A stretch of 5,592 nt of DNA from Bordetella parapertussis (lineage in GTDB: Bacteria > Pseudomonadota > Gammaproteobacteria > Burkholderiales > SG8-39): assembly GCA_945869935.1 (NCBI GenBank), contig CAMBSA010000158.1:1-5592 (forward strand). The letters run 5' to 3'. Position 1 is the stretch's first letter. Each line of letters begins with the position of its first letter. Shown here in pieces: positions 5,332-5,592 of the stretch. The translations under genes were made by a program, and so were the position numbers. The notes under the pieces are model-generated. The model was not told the DNA's origin. It did not search any database and was given only the letters and a program-made list of their open reading frames with translations.

Positions 5332-5592
5332 CTTTTCGCGACACCAATCTTGGCTATTTCTTTTCCCGGTCGGTGGCGCGCTTTCCGGACAAGGTGGCGG
5401 TGATCGACCTCCACGGCGGCCGCGAGCGCCTGATCACCTATGCACAGCTCGACGAGCGTGCCGACCGCGTGGCAGGGATGCTCGTCCGGCTGGGCGTGGG
5501 CGCGGGCGAGCGGGTCGGCATGATCGTCGGCAACCGCGTGGAATTCCTGGAGATCTTTTTCGGCGCGATGCGTGCCGGCGCGATTCCGGTGG
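5328..5592 (+). CDS. AMP-forming acyl-CoA ligase/synthetase, N-terminal fragment (cut by window edge)
   Basis: The 88 visible residues match the N-terminus of the ANL adenylate-forming family. They show NLGYFFSRSVARFPDKVAVID (split here as residues 7-27), then LITYAQLDERADRVA at 35-49, RLGVGAGERVGMIVGNR at 54-70, and FLEIFFGAMRAGAIPV at 73-88. These are the segments normally found at the start of acyl-CoA synthetases and CoA ligases, which activate a carboxylic acid with ATP and then form the CoA thioester. The AMP-binding signature and substrate pocket lie beyond the window, so the acid cannot be named. The start codon is GTG, overlapping the M20-like stop as GTGA, with AGGGAG at good spacing. 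This indicates translational coupling and a shared operon, and suggests the ligase may act on a product of the hydrolase. A non-CoA member of the ANL family is possible but less likely. Confidence 0.85.
   Translation, partial: MTFRDTNLGYFFSRSVARFPDKVAVIDLHGGRERLITYAQLDERADRVAGMLVRLGVGAGERVGMIVGNRVEFLEIFFGAMRAGAIPV

Overview
The window is dense, GC-rich bacterial DNA of proteobacterial type. Genes are compact, start with GTG or ATG, carry GGAG-like ribosome binding sites, and show matches to sigma70-type promoters. The sequence alone does not give genus or species. I see no transposase, integrase, tRNA, rRNA or CRISPR array, and no gene looks broken. Two genes run off the window edges.

Layout. 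Three genes lie on the minus strand, reading right to left. The first is an ATZ/TRZ-type amidohydrolase (3829-2384). The second is a zinc-ligand-poor MDR oxidoreductase (2348-1341). After a 114-base gap comes a second, unrelated amidohydrolase of the dihydroorotase-like EF_0837 type (1226 to beyond base 1). Two genes lie on the plus strand: a divergent M20 (ArgE/DapE/carboxypeptidase-G2-like) hydrolase (4063-5331) and, with a GTGA overlap, the start of an AMP-forming acyl-CoA ligase/synthetase (5328 to beyond 5592).

Regulation. The divergent gap 3830-4062 holds two promoter-like hexamer pairs on opposite strands that occupy the same ~37 bp. Both -10 elements are formed by the arms of one perfect inverted repeat (GAGTATG/CATACTC). 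The minus-strand transcript would begin with a ~140-nt leader that can fold into a nested hairpin. The 114-base gap before the second amidohydrolase has its own promoter (TTGACA, 17 bp, TAGTAT). That promoter is embedded in a long imperfect palindrome with a third copy of the half-site upstream, so this gene is probably controlled separately.

How the genes may work together (inference). Three metallohydrolases from different families, one oxidoreductase and one CoA ligase suggest a catabolic module. Hydrolases would deaminate, open or cleave a cyclic or amide-bearing substrate, the MDR enzyme would reduce or oxidise an intermediate, and the ligase would activate the released acid as a CoA thioester. 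The substrate cannot be read from the sequence. The M20 protein is the most unusual member, because several residues that normally build the di-zinc site and the catalytic base are replaced.
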